In this document: in pieces, positions 54,754 to 63,926 of the stretch
Layout of the letters: each line of letters opens with the position of its first letter
Numbering within the stretch: the first letter of the stretch is position 1
Assembly (NCBI GenBank): GCA_947627005.1
Contig: CANQUJ010000005.1
Span: 59,186-123,185, forward strand
DNA length: 64,000 nucleotides
Source: an uncultured Clostridia bacterium
GTDB lineage: Bacteria; Bacillota; Clostridia; Oscillospirales; Ruminococcaceae
Reading direction: 5' to 3'
Program-made: the position numbers and the translations under genes
Notes under the pieces: generated by a model
Seen by the model: only the letters and a program-made list of their open reading frames with translations
Database searches by the model: none
Told to the model about the DNA's origin: nothing

Positions 54754-56346
54754 TACGGCGCCGATGCCCTTACGGCCAACGCCGATCTTGCAAGCTTCCC
54801 GGTCCTTTCGGCCAACACCTTAAAGGACGGCGAGCCCCTTCTCGAATGTCACACCGTTATCGAGGCGGGCGGATATAAGATCGGTTTCGTAGGAATCACC
54901 ACCGCGATGACCGCTTCTTCGACCAACCCCGCCCAGCTTGAGGGAATAACCTTTGAAAACGAGATCGAGACCGCGAAAAAAGAGATTGCCGAGCTTTCGG
55001 GCAGCGTAGACGCCATCGTTATCGTCGCCCACCTCGGCGACAACCCGACCGCTACCGGAGTGACCTCCTCCCAGCTTCTTGAGGGCCTTTCGGAGGATCA
55101 GCTTTCAAAGGTCGCCGCGGTTATAGACGGCCACAGCCACACCGTCGAAAACGCCGACGTAAACGGCGTTCCGATAGTTCAGACCGGGACCCAGAACACC
55201 TCTATGGCGGCTGTTACGATTGATTTTGCCGCCGACGGAAGCTTTTCCGCAAAGGGCGAGGTCTGGGATTACGAAAAGGCCGCAGGCTTTGCCCTTAACG
55301 AAGACGGCGAGGCCGCAAAGGCCGCCGCGCAGGCAGCATACGACAACTGCATTATAGAGATCGACCCGATTTTGGCGGAAGAAGTCGCGCTTACCGGCGC
55401 GCCGATCTGGGGCGGATATATCTACTACGACTATGCCGAGCCGAGAATAGTCGAAACCACTATGGGCGACCTCGTCTGCGACGCGTTTAAATACTACGGC
55501 GGGCTCTTCGCCGAGAAGAACGGTATTTCCGCGCCGGTAATCGGCGTTGAAAACGGCGGCGGCGTAAGCTCTACCCTCCCCTACGGGATCGTCACCAGAG
55601 GAGATATTCTTAACGCCTTCAACCACGGCAACACCGTCGACGTCATAAGCGTCACACCGGCGCAGCTTTACACCGCGCTCGAGCTCGGACTTACCATGAC
55701 CGGCCAGGACGAAAACGGCAGACTTATCACCGAAAAGGCTTCGGGCAGCTTCCTCCAGGTCTCGGGGATCACCTATTCATACGACCCTGCGGCCGAGGCC
55801 GGAAGCAAAGTTGTCTCGGTTGTTTTGGACGACGGCACCGCTCTTTCTAAAGACGACGCCGAAACCGCGCTTCTCGTGGTCACCAACAACTACGTCGCCA
55901 CCTTTGAAGGCTTCAACGCCGCGGCCAAACAGGGCGAGCTTGGCGGCGAGGACCAGATCGTTATGGACTATATCCTCTATCTTACCAACGACGGAGCCGA
56001 CGCCCTTACTATCGACAACGTTGCGAACAGGATTATAATCGCCGGCGACAAGTCGCCCGAAACCTACGAGGTCGTTATCCCGATAAAGGCCGCCGACGGC
56101 AGCGAGTTCGACTTTGCGGGCAAGGAATTTGAGATCTCGGTCGACAACGAAGCCCCCGAAAAGGTCACCTGCGAGGCAGACGGTATCCATATGACCGTCG
56201 CCAAGGGCGCGCACACCTTCTATCTCACCGAATCTTCCGACGCCGTGCCGGTTTATACCAACAACTACTCCGGCTCGGGTACCTTTACCACCGACGACGG
56301 ATACTACCACCTCTACTTCACCGTCGACCAAACTACGCTCGGATAA
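54754..56346 (+). pseudogene. 5'-nucleotidase (UshA family), 5' end missing
   Basis: The frame holds about 530 residues of a secreted 5'-nucleotidase/2',3'-cyclic phosphodiesterase. It includes FPVLSANTL, VIVAHLGDNP, the metal motif GHSH (VIDGHSHTV) and the C-terminal substrate domain with 'ENGGGVSSTLPYG' and TNNYVATFEGFN. A Thr/Glu-rich tail follows. A TAG at 54751-54753 closes the frame just where family alignment would give the metal motif GNHEFDYG; only YG remains. The signal peptide, the DxH motif and GNHEFD, about 100 residues, are lost. An internal ATG at 54907 could start a fragment but not an active enzyme. Confidence 0.8.
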
Positions 56347-56367
56347 TTCGCAGAGCGGATATGACAA

Positions 56368-56400
56368 CGGAGCACGGCTTAACCGTGCTCCGATTTTTTA
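56368..56400 (+). terminator. Terminator of the 5'-nucleotidase
   Basis: Perfect ten-base stem CGGAGCACGG (56368-56377)/CCGTGCTCCG (56383-56392), then ATTTTTTATTT. Confidence 0.92.
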
Positions 56401-56411
56401 TTTATACTCTT

Positions 56412-59168
56412 TTACCCGATTTTAAACTCCGCAAGGGTTATCCCATCAAGGCAGAGGGTGAGCGGCTTCGCGCCGGTCTTCGGCTTGATCTTCACGCTGC
56501 GGTATTTAAATTCCGTCTCCGAGGCGGTCGCCGGAAGGACTTCCTCGCAGATGACTTCGTCGCCGAAGATAACTTTAAGCCTGCCGCTGCGGCCTAAAGT
56601 CGCATATTTAAGCTGTATCGCCCTGCCGCCCGAAAGCCTCGATCTGTCAAACATAAGCTCGCCGCCCGACATATACCAGAACCCGCCGTATTTCGAGAAT
56701 TTCATCTTCGAGCCCCGGCTTTCGTCATAGTTTATCGCCTTGGTCGCCCTGCCCAAGTCGCGCGGGGGAATGACCTCTCCGCTTATTTCCGCCTCTTTTA
56801 AAAGAGGGAGATTTTCGCTCGAAGGGCCGACCATAAAGAGGTATTTCCCCTTTTCTATCGCGAATTTTTCGCGCGAGACGTCGTAGAACCGAAGCCGATC
56901 TCGGTTTATTTTTATCGCGAACTCCGCGGTCTCCCCGGCCTTTATAAGCCTTCTCTCGAATCCGCAGAGCTGCTTTTCCGGGCGCTTAACGCTCGGCTCG
57001 AGGGGTCTGAAGTAAACCTGCGCGGTCTCCTCGCCGTCGACTTTCGATACGTTTTTGACCTTAAACGAAACCTCTATCCCGTCCGAAAGCTTTTTTAATA
57101 AGACGTCGGAATATTCAAAGGCGGAATAGCTTAGCCCGTAGCCGAACGGATATAACTTTTCGCCCTTGAACCAAAGATAGGTCGAACGGTTAGAGATTAT
57201 ATCGTAGTCGGTTATCGGCGGAAGGTCGTCTTCCGAAAGATACCAGGTCTGCGGAAGCCTTCCGGCGGGGTTGTATTTCCCCGAAACGACGTCCGCGAAC
57301 GCGCTTCCGAGCTCCGGCCCGGCGTGTGAAGACCAGATTACCGCCGAGGCGAGCTTTTCTTCCTCTTGAATAGCGAACGGATAGCCCGAGACTATCGCCA
57401 AAAGGGCGTTTTTGTTTGCGCCGGCCGCCGCCTTGAATATTTCGGTCTGATGCGGCGCAAGCCTTAAATTCTCGCGGTCGTAACATTCTCGCGCTATAAT
57501 CATCGGGTTGTTGCCCAAAACCGCGATAACTACGTCCGCCTTTTCGGCAAGCTCTTTCGCCCTTTCTGCCCCGCTCGAAACTGTGACCTCTTCAAAAAGC
57601 GTTTCGGGCTTAGGGTTTTTGATCGGCTTCTGAACAAGCTTTCCATCGCCGTCCACCCCCAAAACCGAGCGCTTGAAGTATGTGACGTAAGTCCTGCCCT
57701 CCGCTAAGTCGCGCGGCCTTAAAATCTCTTGGTTGAACCAGCGATAGGTGGTGTCGCTGTCCGCCTTCATCGTCTCGGTCGTAAAGAATTTCCCGGTCGA
57801 CTCTACCTTATATGTAACCTCGCCGCCCCAGTCCGCCTTTATAAACACCGAGCCCTCGCCCGGCTCGTCCGACTTCGCAAACAAGCTTCCCTCGCCGTCC
57901 GCAGAAAGATATTTTCCGTTAAGCTTTGATTTTATCGCGACCCTGTCGTTTCCGTCGTCGTATAAGACGTTTTCCTCGCCGAAGAGGTTTTTAAGCCCCT
58001 CTAAAACGGTTATATTATAGCTCGACCAGCCGGTGTACCAGTCCATATAGTTGTTCGCGGCGATGTCGCCGATGACCGCGATTTTTATCCCCTTTTTAAG
58101 GGGAAGCAGCCCGCAGTTCTTTAAAAGAACAAACTGCTCGAGCGCCGCCCTGCGGTTAGTCTTCCGGTGGGCCTCGCAGTCCATCTCCGAAGGGTCGACC
58201 GAAGAATAGGGGTTAAGCTCGGGCGGGTCGAACTCTCCGAGCTTGAGCCTTGCGCGAAGGCTGTTTTTTAAAGAGCGGTCGATGTCCTCTTCGTTGATAA
58301 GCCCCTTCTCAATGGCTTCGTAAGCCGCCGCCGATACGACTTCGTATCCGTCGGTCATAATGTCAGTCCCGGCTTTAAGCGCCAGGGCGATAGTCTCTGC
58401 GTGGCTTGAAGAATATTTGTGCGCGGTGACGTTCTGCGAAAAATCGCCGCCGTCGGTGACTATAAAATCAAGCCCCCATTGATCCTTTATTATCGGCCTA
58501 AGGTCGGGGTTTAAAATCGCCGGAACGCCGGAGATCTCGTTATACGAGGCCATCATTGAGCGCGCCCCGCCCTCTTCTATCGAGGGGCGGAAAAATTCGT
58601 AGTAGTATTCAAACTTGCAGCGCGGGGTTATGTTAGAGTTGCTGCGGTCGCGCTGATATTCGTTGTTGTTCGCGAAAAAGTGCTTAAGGGTCGGCACGGT
58701 GCGCATATATTTCGGGTCCCTGCCCGCCATTCCGAGGGTGTAAGCCTTGCTCATCTCGCCGGTCAAAAAAGGGTCTTCGCCGTAGCCCTCTTCGTTTCTG
58801 CCCCAGCGCGGGTCGCGGCAGGCGTCAACCGTCGGCCCCCAGAGCATAAGATTGGTCTTCGGGTTCTCGGCGTGAAGTATCCGCGCCTCTTTCCCCGCGA
58901 TCTCGCCGAGCTTTTCCATAAGCTTCGGGTCGAAGGTCGCGGCAAGGCCGATAGGCTCGGGAAAAACGGTGGTGGGCTTTTCGGGATTGCGCGAAACATA
59001 TCCCCTCGCGACCTCCGCCCCGATGTGCCATTCGCCGACCCCGAGGCGGGGCACGGCCTTTTGCCAAGTCGTCAGCATAGAAATTTTTTCGTCGATCGTG
59101 AGCCGCGAAACAAGGTCGTCGACCCTTTCTTCAAGCTTAAGCGACGGGTTTTGGAACGGATATTTCAT
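56412..59168 (-). CDS. GH3 beta-glycosidase with inserted and C-terminal accessory domains
   Basis: This 918-residue enzyme has an N-terminal GH3 barrel (about 10-330) with KHFFANNNE and the nucleophile Asp239 in DFIVTDGGDF. The GH3 C domain (about 345-690) is split by an insert (about 400-520, starting LNGKYLSADGEGSLFAK) that looks like a fascin/beta-trefoil module. A Fn3-like domain follows, then a C-terminal carbohydrate-binding-like sandwich. It has no signal peptide, so it acts in the cytoplasm on imported oligosaccharides. Beta-glucosidase or beta-xylosidase activity cannot be separated by eye. RBS GAAAGGAG. Confidence 0.9.
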   Translation of the reverse strand: MKYPFQNPSLKLEERVDDLVSRLTIDEKISMLTTWQKAVPRLGVGEWHIGAEVARGYVSRNPEKPTTVFPEPIGLAATFDPKLMEKLGEIAGKEARILHAENPKTNLMLWGPTVDACRDPRWGRNEEGYGEDPFLTGEMSKAYTLGMAGRDPKYMRTVPTLKHFFANNNEYQRDRSNSNITPRCKFEYYYEFFRPSIEEGGARSMMASYNEISGVPAILNPDLRPIIKDQWGLDFIVTDGGDFSQNVTAHKYSSSHAETIALALKAGTDIMTDGYEVVSAAAYEAIEKGLINEEDIDRSLKNSLRARLKLGEFDPPELNPYSSVDPSEMDCEAHRKTNRRAALEQFVLLKNCGLLPLKKGIKIAVIGDIAANNYMDWYTGWSSYNITVLEGLKNLFGEENVLYDDGNDRVAIKSKLNGKYLSADGEGSLFAKSDEPGEGSVFIKADWGGEVTYKVESTGKFFTTETMKADSDTTYRWFNQEILRPRDLAEGRTYVTYFKRSVLGVDGDGKLVQKPIKNPKPETLFEEVTVSSGAERAKELAEKADVVIAVLGNNPMIIARECYDRENLRLAPHQTEIFKAAAGANKNALLAIVSGYPFAIQEEEKLASAVIWSSHAGPELGSAFADVVSGKYNPAGRLPQTWYLSEDDLPPITDYDIISNRSTYLWFKGEKLYPFGYGLSYSAFEYSDVLLKKLSDGIEVSFKVKNVSKVDGEETAQVYFRPLEPSVKRPEKQLCGFERRLIKAGETAEFAIKINRDRLRFYDVSREKFAIEKGKYLFMVGPSSENLPLLKEAEISGEVIPPRDLGRATKAINYDESRGSKMKFSKYGGFWYMSGGELMFDRSRLSGGRAIQLKYATLGRSGRLKVIFGDEVICEEVLPATASETEFKYRSVKIKPKTGAKPLTLCLDGITLAEFKIG

Positions 59169-59216
59169 ATAAATTCTCCTTTCGTCGAATATCTGCGACT
59201 GCCGGTTTGCCTTTAA

Positions 59217-60206
59217 TCACTTTAATATTTCTTCGATTTTCAGTATCTCTTCCTCGGTAAAGTCGAGGCGTTCGATACACCCGACGTTCTCGATAATCTG
59301 CTCCGGCCTGCTCGCGCCGATAAGAACCGTCGCGACCGCCTCGTTGTGTAAAACCCACGCCAGCGCCATCTGCGAAAGGGTCTGCCCGCGGCTTTGCGCG
59401 ATGTCGTTCAAGCGGTTCAGCCGCGCAACCATCTTTTCGTCAAGCTGGTTGCCGATCCACGTCTCGCCCCTGCCGACCCGCGAATCCTGCGGCACTCCGT
59501 TGAGATATTTATTCGTCAAAAAGCCCTGGTAGAGCGGCGAAAATACCGCCAGACCGATTCCGTTTTCGAGGCAGAATGTGTCCAGCCCGTCCCCCTCGAC
59601 CCACCGGTTCAGCATCGAATAGCTCGGCTGATTCAGAACGAACGGCGTGCGCAGTTCTTTGAATATCTTAAGAATTTCGGCGGTCTGTCCGCGGCCGTAG
59701 TTCGAGACCCCGACATAGAGCGCCTTGCCCTGCCTGACCGCGTTGTCAAGCGCGAGCGCGGTCTCTTCGAGCGGCGTGTTCGGGTCGAAAATGTGGTGGT
59801 AATAGACGTCGACATACTCAAGCCCCAGGCGCTTAAGGCTTTGGTCGAGCGAGGCGGTCAAGTATTTGCGGCTGCCGTTGCGGTCGCCGTAGGACCCCGG
59901 CCACATCTCGTAGCCCGCCTTTGTAGAGATTATCATCTCGTCGCGATAGCCGCGCATATCCCGCAAAATTCTGCCGAAATTCTCCTCCGCGCTGCCGTTA
60001 TAGGGGTTGCCGTAGTTGTTCGCAAGGTCGAAATGAGTGACCCCGAGGTCGAACGCGGTGTGAACCATCGCCTCCATATTTGCGAAAACGCCCTTAAAAC
60101 CGAAGTTTTGCCACAGCCCCAACGACACCGCCGGGAGCCTAAGCCCGCTCCTCCCGCAGCGCCGATATGGCATTTTTTCGTATCTTTTTTCGCTTGCGAT
60201 GTACAT
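59217..60206 (-). CDS. Aldo/keto reductase, YghZ (L-glyceraldehyde-3-phosphate reductase) type
   Basis: This 329-residue AKR has the catalytic tetrad Asp in HFDLANNYG, Tyr in the same motif, Lys in ISTKAGYEMWPG, and His in DVYYHHIFD. The GSAEENFGRIL and 'YEMWPGSYGDRNGSRKYL' stretches are those of the YghZ/Kv-beta group, which reduces aldehydes such as methylglyoxal and L-G3P with NADPH. A link with mgsA in the same window is possible but they are far apart. GGGAGGG precedes the ATG. 48 bases after it lies the GH3 gene. Confidence 0.9.
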   Translation of the reverse strand: MYIASEKRYEKMPYRRCGRSGLRLPAVSLGLWQNFGFKGVFANMEAMVHTAFDLGVTHFDLANNYGNPYNGSAEENFGRILRDMRGYRDEMIISTKAGYEMWPGSYGDRNGSRKYLTASLDQSLKRLGLEYVDVYYHHIFDPNTPLEETALALDNAVRQGKALYVGVSNYGRGQTAEILKIFKELRTPFVLNQPSYSMLNRWVEGDGLDTFCLENGIGLAVFSPLYQGFLTNKYLNGVPQDSRVGRGETWIGNQLDEKMVARLNRLNDIAQSRGQTLSQMALAWVLHNEAVATVLIGASRPEQIIENVGCIERLDFTEEEILKIEEILK

Positions 60207-60350
60207 AGAAAAACCCTCCCGCTTTTTTGATTTATTATAACATGGCCGCGCGCGGATTTCAAGGGATTAGGCGGGACAAACCTTGTTTACAGAATTGACT
60301 GTGTGGGAAAGGGTGCGCGGGGGTATTATAGGTGTTGTCGGAAGTGTTGG

Positions 60351-60376
60351 AGGTACATAAACGTACAAAAAGGAAG
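60351..60376. repeat. Left copy of 26-base direct repeat flanking the island
   Basis: The 26-base unit (core TACATAAACG..C then AAAAAGGAAG) recurs at 63901-63926 with 23 of 26 bases identical. It lies next to the start of the AT-rich island. Confidence 0.7.
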
Positions 60377-60399
60377 CCTTCAAGGAAGGCTTCCTTTTT
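60367..60399. terminator. Bidirectional terminator beside the PLD gene
   Basis: A perfect 15-base stem AAAAAGGAAGCCTTC/GAAGGCTTCCTTTTT with loop AAG. It can end the minus-strand PLD-NTPase gene. Confidence 0.92.
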
Positions 60400-60422
60400 A
60401 TAGCGCACGCCAAGCGTTTTAC

Positions 60423-62408
60423 TCATTTGAACCTATCCAAAAACCCACGTTTAAACTCCACTCCGAAAAACTCCTTTGCCACATCAAGCTTCATGATAAC
60501 CAGCTCTCTCGATGCCGTGGGTACAAGCGTTTCGGGAAGTTCTTTTACAATCCGAGTGGCGTCATACGTCTGCCCGGCGTTGTATTTGAGCAGGTTCCTT
60601 CTTGCGTCAATTTCAAACTGCCCTCGGTTGTTGTTCCACGCAGTTTTAATTGTCTGAATCACATTGCTGCCCGTGATCTTCTCGCTGAAATAATCCGTTA
60701 AGTCAAGCTTGCGGATATATTCCGGGATCTCAATATCCGAAAAACTCTCGAATATTTCGTAAATAACCTCCGATGACAGTTTCAGAATATCCGGCGCGGA
60801 TTCCGCATCGTCGTCTTTCATGCTTTCCAAAAGCTCCGGAATTTTTTCAAGCATCATTTTCAAATAACGTCTGTAAAGCGCTGTCCCGATATTTTTCTGA
60901 ACCTTTTTGACTGTGCTGTTCTGCATGACCTCGGTATTAGTCAGACCCGCGCTGACATGGCAAATAACCGTTCTTCTGATTATCTCCTGGCTGACAGCTT
61001 TGACGTCTTCGTTTGCGCTTATAACTACGGCAGGGTAATGAATGTTTTTATCCATAATACCGTAATCGTCATTTTTGATTGTTTCCACGGCGTGCATATT
61101 AAATCTTGAGTTGACCATATCGTCGACAATAATCGGCACACCTTTTGTCTGCGCTCTCAATCCGTCGATGACTGTCCTTGTAAACTCAGACGCCGAGATT
61201 TTAGGATTCTGACCTATCATCATTTTCTCAAGCGTTTCCAAAAAGCTTGTCTTTCCCGCTTTACTCTGACCGTAGACGATCCCGAACACCGGATACGGGC
61301 CTTTATTCTGATTGAATCTTGTCGCGGTATCGCGCATTACCCCCATAAAAGGCGAGCAGAAAAACCAGTTGGCAAACTCAAAATACCTCTTTTGCATAGA
61401 CTGATAGTCGCCATGAAAGATCCTGTAGCCGTCCATATACTGCAAAAACAGTTCCGCGTCGCGCCTAACGTCGGCATCGCTCGGCGAAAGGTCGAGCTTT
61501 ATATCATTAAGCGCGGCCTCACCTTTTTCTACATCTATTACCAACTGCGGATATTCTTTGCGCACTTCCTTTTCTCTGTCCGCCTCTTCCTTTACATGGC
61601 CTTTGACCGAGGCAATTTTAGTGGTCGAGATAAGTATTTTGCCCTTCTTATCGGGCTGAGGGCAGGAAGGCTTGTACTTTGCCGAAAGTTTTGACACTTC
61701 AATAGCAAATTCTATTTCTTCGTTCTGCTGTTTGTCCGGAACGATTTCAAGAACCTTTTTTACCTTTACCGTTTGAGAAATAGGAAGCTCATCGAGGTTT
61801 TCTTCCCCATCGGCAGCCAAAAGCGCTTTGGCGGTCATTTCGTCGGTGCTGTCCTGCCTGAGAGATTGGTAAATATCCATATACCAATCATAGGCTTCTT
61901 CGCCGTCGATAAAGGAGATATTTTCACGCTGCAATCCCCCGAAAGCGTTATAGGACATATTCGCCGAACCCATTATTACGCGCTTTCTGCCGTCGTCCGC
62001 TGACAAAAGATAAATCTTTTCATGCGAAAGCTTTTTATTTGCGACAAACATTTTAAGCGTTCCGGCATTTACCCTCTCGATCAGAGCGTCCTTCATTTTA
62101 CCCGAACGGATTTTATCTATCAAGGCTGTCTGAAAAGCCATTATTTCCTGAAGATTATAAGACATAACCTGCTCGCAGCCGAAGATAATTTCTGCGCGGT
62201 CAAGCATCTCAACAAGTCGACCGATAAACCCTATTCCCGAAGAATATGTAATCGCGTAAAGCTCGTTATAACCCGAAAATAGTTCCTGCCATGGCAAATA
62301 CATGCCCTCGACAAAATCAAGCTTTGTGACTGCAAGCTTATTTGAAACGGTTTCCGAAAGATTAGTCTGTTGTTCTTCGCCGAATAAAGTGATTTGTTCT
62401 GCGGGCAC
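60423..62408 (-). CDS. PLD-family nuclease fused to P-loop NTPase (candidate defence protein)
   Basis: This 661-residue protein combines two parts. The first (about 25-185) is a phospholipase-D/NgoFVII-like nuclease with one HxK motif, SHEKIYLLSADDGRKRVIMG then SANMSYNAFGG (His129, Lys131, Asn150). The second (about 330-520) is a P-loop NTPase with Walker A GIVYGQSKAGKTS (about 377-388), Walker B VPIIVDD (424-430) and a sensor-like VVISANED. A single HxK suggests a dimeric nuclease. Fusion of a PLD nuclease to an ATPase suits an anti-phage or plasmid role, which is inference. GTG 62408 is the start, with TTAGGAGG upstream. Lower GC than the surroundings. Confidence 0.8.
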   Translation of the reverse strand: MPAEQITLFGEEQQTNLSETVSNKLAVTKLDFVEGMYLPWQELFSGYNELYAITYSSGIGFIGRLVEMLDRAEIIFGCEQVMSYNLQEIMAFQTALIDKIRSGKMKDALIERVNAGTLKMFVANKKLSHEKIYLLSADDGRKRVIMGSANMSYNAFGGLQRENISFIDGEEAYDWYMDIYQSLRQDSTDEMTAKALLAADGEENLDELPISQTVKVKKVLEIVPDKQQNEEIEFAIEVSKLSAKYKPSCPQPDKKGKILISTTKIASVKGHVKEEADREKEVRKEYPQLVIDVEKGEAALNDIKLDLSPSDADVRRDAELFLQYMDGYRIFHGDYQSMQKRYFEFANWFFCSPFMGVMRDTATRFNQNKGPYPVFGIVYGQSKAGKTSFLETLEKMMIGQNPKISASEFTRTVIDGLRAQTKGVPIIVDDMVNSRFNMHAVETIKNDDYGIMDKNIHYPAVVISANEDVKAVSQEIIRRTVICHVSAGLTNTEVMQNSTVKKVQKNIGTALYRRYLKMMLEKIPELLESMKDDDAESAPDILKLSSEVIYEIFESFSDIEIPEYIRKLDLTDYFSEKITGSNVIQTIKTAWNNNRGQFEIDARRNLLKYNAGQTYDATRIVKELPETLVPTASRELVIMKLDVAKEFFGVEFKRGFLDRFK

Positions 62409-62409
62409 G

Positions 62410-62688
62410 TTAAAGCCTCCTAACTGCCAAGCTATAATTATTAAAATTATTATAGCATAGCCGCGAAGTGATTTCAAGAGGATTTGGAATTTGAGTACAG
62501 AATTTTGGACGCAAATTAAAAGGTATAAAAATATTGACACTTCTTCTCAAACAACAGTAATGCCCAACAGATTTTGATAATGATTTTTCATTGAAAACCT
62601 TCAGCACTTTTTTGCAATCGTTGCTTTCCGGCACCTCATTAAATTTTAATTCCTGTCCAGATTTGACTTTATCATATAGGTGCTTCAC
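62410..62688 (-). other. Short open frame upstream of the PLD gene, doubtful
   Basis: A 92-codon frame reading MKHLYDKVKSGQELKFNEVP at its start, in AT-rich sequence, with no clear ribosome binding site. It may be the remnant of a displaced gene; its end overlaps the region just before the PLD start. Not convincing as a functional gene. Confidence 0.25.
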
Positions 62689-62759
62689 GAAAAATACCAG
62701 TAAATTATTCTTTACTCTCTCACAAATCTCAAATCAAATTTGATGAGACGATCAGCGTA

Positions 62760-62875
62760 TATTCATATTCTCCGATCCCATAATCACGCGTTTTTTGCCA
62801 TCGTCTGATGACAAAGGAAAAGTTTTTCGTGCGAAAAATAGCATTTGTTTTCGTTGCGACAATTTTTCTGCATAT
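62760..62875 (-). pseudogene. Frameshifted remnant of a second PLD active-site segment
   Basis: On the minus strand, HEKLF followed after a one-base shift by LSSDDGKKRVIMGSEN closely matches SHEKIYLLSADDGRKRVIMGSAN of the intact PLD gene, including flanking DNA similarity. The frame is broken and the rest of the gene is absent. Confidence 0.72.
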
Positions 62876-62898
62876 TTATCTACACTTTTGCGCTGATT

Positions 62899-63159
62899 TT
62901 ATGCCTGATCTTCTTCAAGATTAAGTGAAATTTTTATTTCACCTTCGGCGCTGTAACCTGTTACATACACAAGCAGGGCATACAAAAGATCGCAGATTTT
63001 ATCATCTTTTCCCTTTGAAGTGATATCCAACTTCAAAAAAGAGAGCAGCCTTATATTGTTGTCCGCCATTTGCTCCAGATATTTGTAAAGCTGCTGCATT
63101 TTCGGGTTATTCAGCGACAGATATTTTTCGGTGATGTTTTTGTCGTTGAGGCTTCTCAA
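62899..63159 (-). CDS. Hypothetical 86-residue protein or gene fragment
   Basis: A frame of 86 codons encodes a helical, mildly acidic protein (KMQQLYKYLEQMADNNIRLL, then ICDLLYALLVYVTGYSAEGE, ending NLEEDQA). No family is recognised. It sits directly upstream of the PLD remnant and could be the end of the same lost gene system. No convincing ribosome binding site was found, so expression is doubtful. Confidence 0.35.
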   Translation of the reverse strand: MRSLNDKNITEKYLSLNNPKMQQLYKYLEQMADNNIRLLSFLKLDITSKGKDDKICDLLYALLVYVTGYSAEGEIKISLNLEEDQA

Positions 63160-63189
63160 TCTTAAGATGCCGAGAATGTATATTTCTTC

Positions 63190-63369
63190 TACAGTGTGGG
63201 AAAAAGAAAATAATAATTCGACTTATAATGCCACCCCTCTTTCTCTTAATTCAGACAACTTTGGCTCTATTTTTTCCAGTACTGATCAGGACTGGTTCAG
63301 TTTTGAGCTAAAAGCCGACGCTGAGGTTTCGATGTCCTTTAGTCACGCTACTCTTTTGCACAAAAGATG
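63190..63369 (+). pseudogene. Fragment of a pre-peptidase C-terminal (PPC) domain
   Basis: The frame reads WEKENNNSTYNATPLSLNSD followed by FGSIFSSTDQDWFSFEL and SMSFSHA. This is the N-D-S..A..L..G.I....D.DWF pattern of PPC domains in secreted peptidases. It has neither a start nor the rest of the protein and ends at TGA 63368-63370. Debris of an extracellular protein gene. Confidence 0.5.
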
Positions 63370-63668
63370 ATTATTATTCTTTTGAAGAAAACGAAGAATC
63401 CATTTTTAAAATAAACAAATCAAAACTGCAGTTAAATTTAAAAAATTTTTACAAAGCCTTCTTTGCAGATGGAAAAGATTATTCAGATATAGAAATTATT
63501 AGCGATGACGACCTTGCTAAAGAAGATAAAAGAATTTTTGAAGTCGTTTCTCATCTGGTCAATGATATTTGCAGTCGTATAAAAGAGAAAATGCCCGACG
63601 CAGACCAAGAGCCTTCGTCAGAATCAATAGAGGCATATACAATGCCTGATCACAAAGAAGAGAGCTAA
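63312..63668 (+). pseudogene. Truncated acidic open frame, function unknown
   Basis: About 118 codons are open in a different frame from the PPC fragment, ending TAA 63666-63668. The protein reads DDYYSFEENEESIFKINKSK onward and ends MPDHKEES; it is acidic and helical, and has no start codon near its beginning. It may be the 3' end of a gene whose front was lost. The sequence is AT-rich compared with the chromosome core. Confidence 0.4.
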
Positions 63669-63900
63669 GAATAGCTTAAGCTTTCGAGTAATCTATAAAG
63701 ACACACATACTCAGAAAATAGCATTAAATATTTGCACCCTATGAAGAAAAAAGTACACAATTGGAATTGTAAATCCATTGTCTAATTTTGCTGAAAAAAT
63801 TTTTTAAAGCAAAATGCATATTTATGTCGGAAACCATTTGTTGACAACATTGGCAACGTGAGAGTGTGATGAGCGGTGATGGGGGTGCAGGGATGGCAAA

Positions 63901-63926
63901 AGATACATAAACGCGCAAAAAGGAAG
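63901..63926. repeat. Right copy of 26-base direct repeat
   Basis: Matches 60351-60376 at 23 of 26 bases in the same orientation. The surrounding 63669-64000 is AT-rich and shows no gene; the hairpin that follows the left copy is not preserved here. Confidence 0.7.

Noticed and set aside
55777..56367. Minus-strand 196-codon open frame
   Set aside because: It mirrors the 5'-nucleotidase C-terminal domain and has low-complexity Val/Gly content with no motifs.
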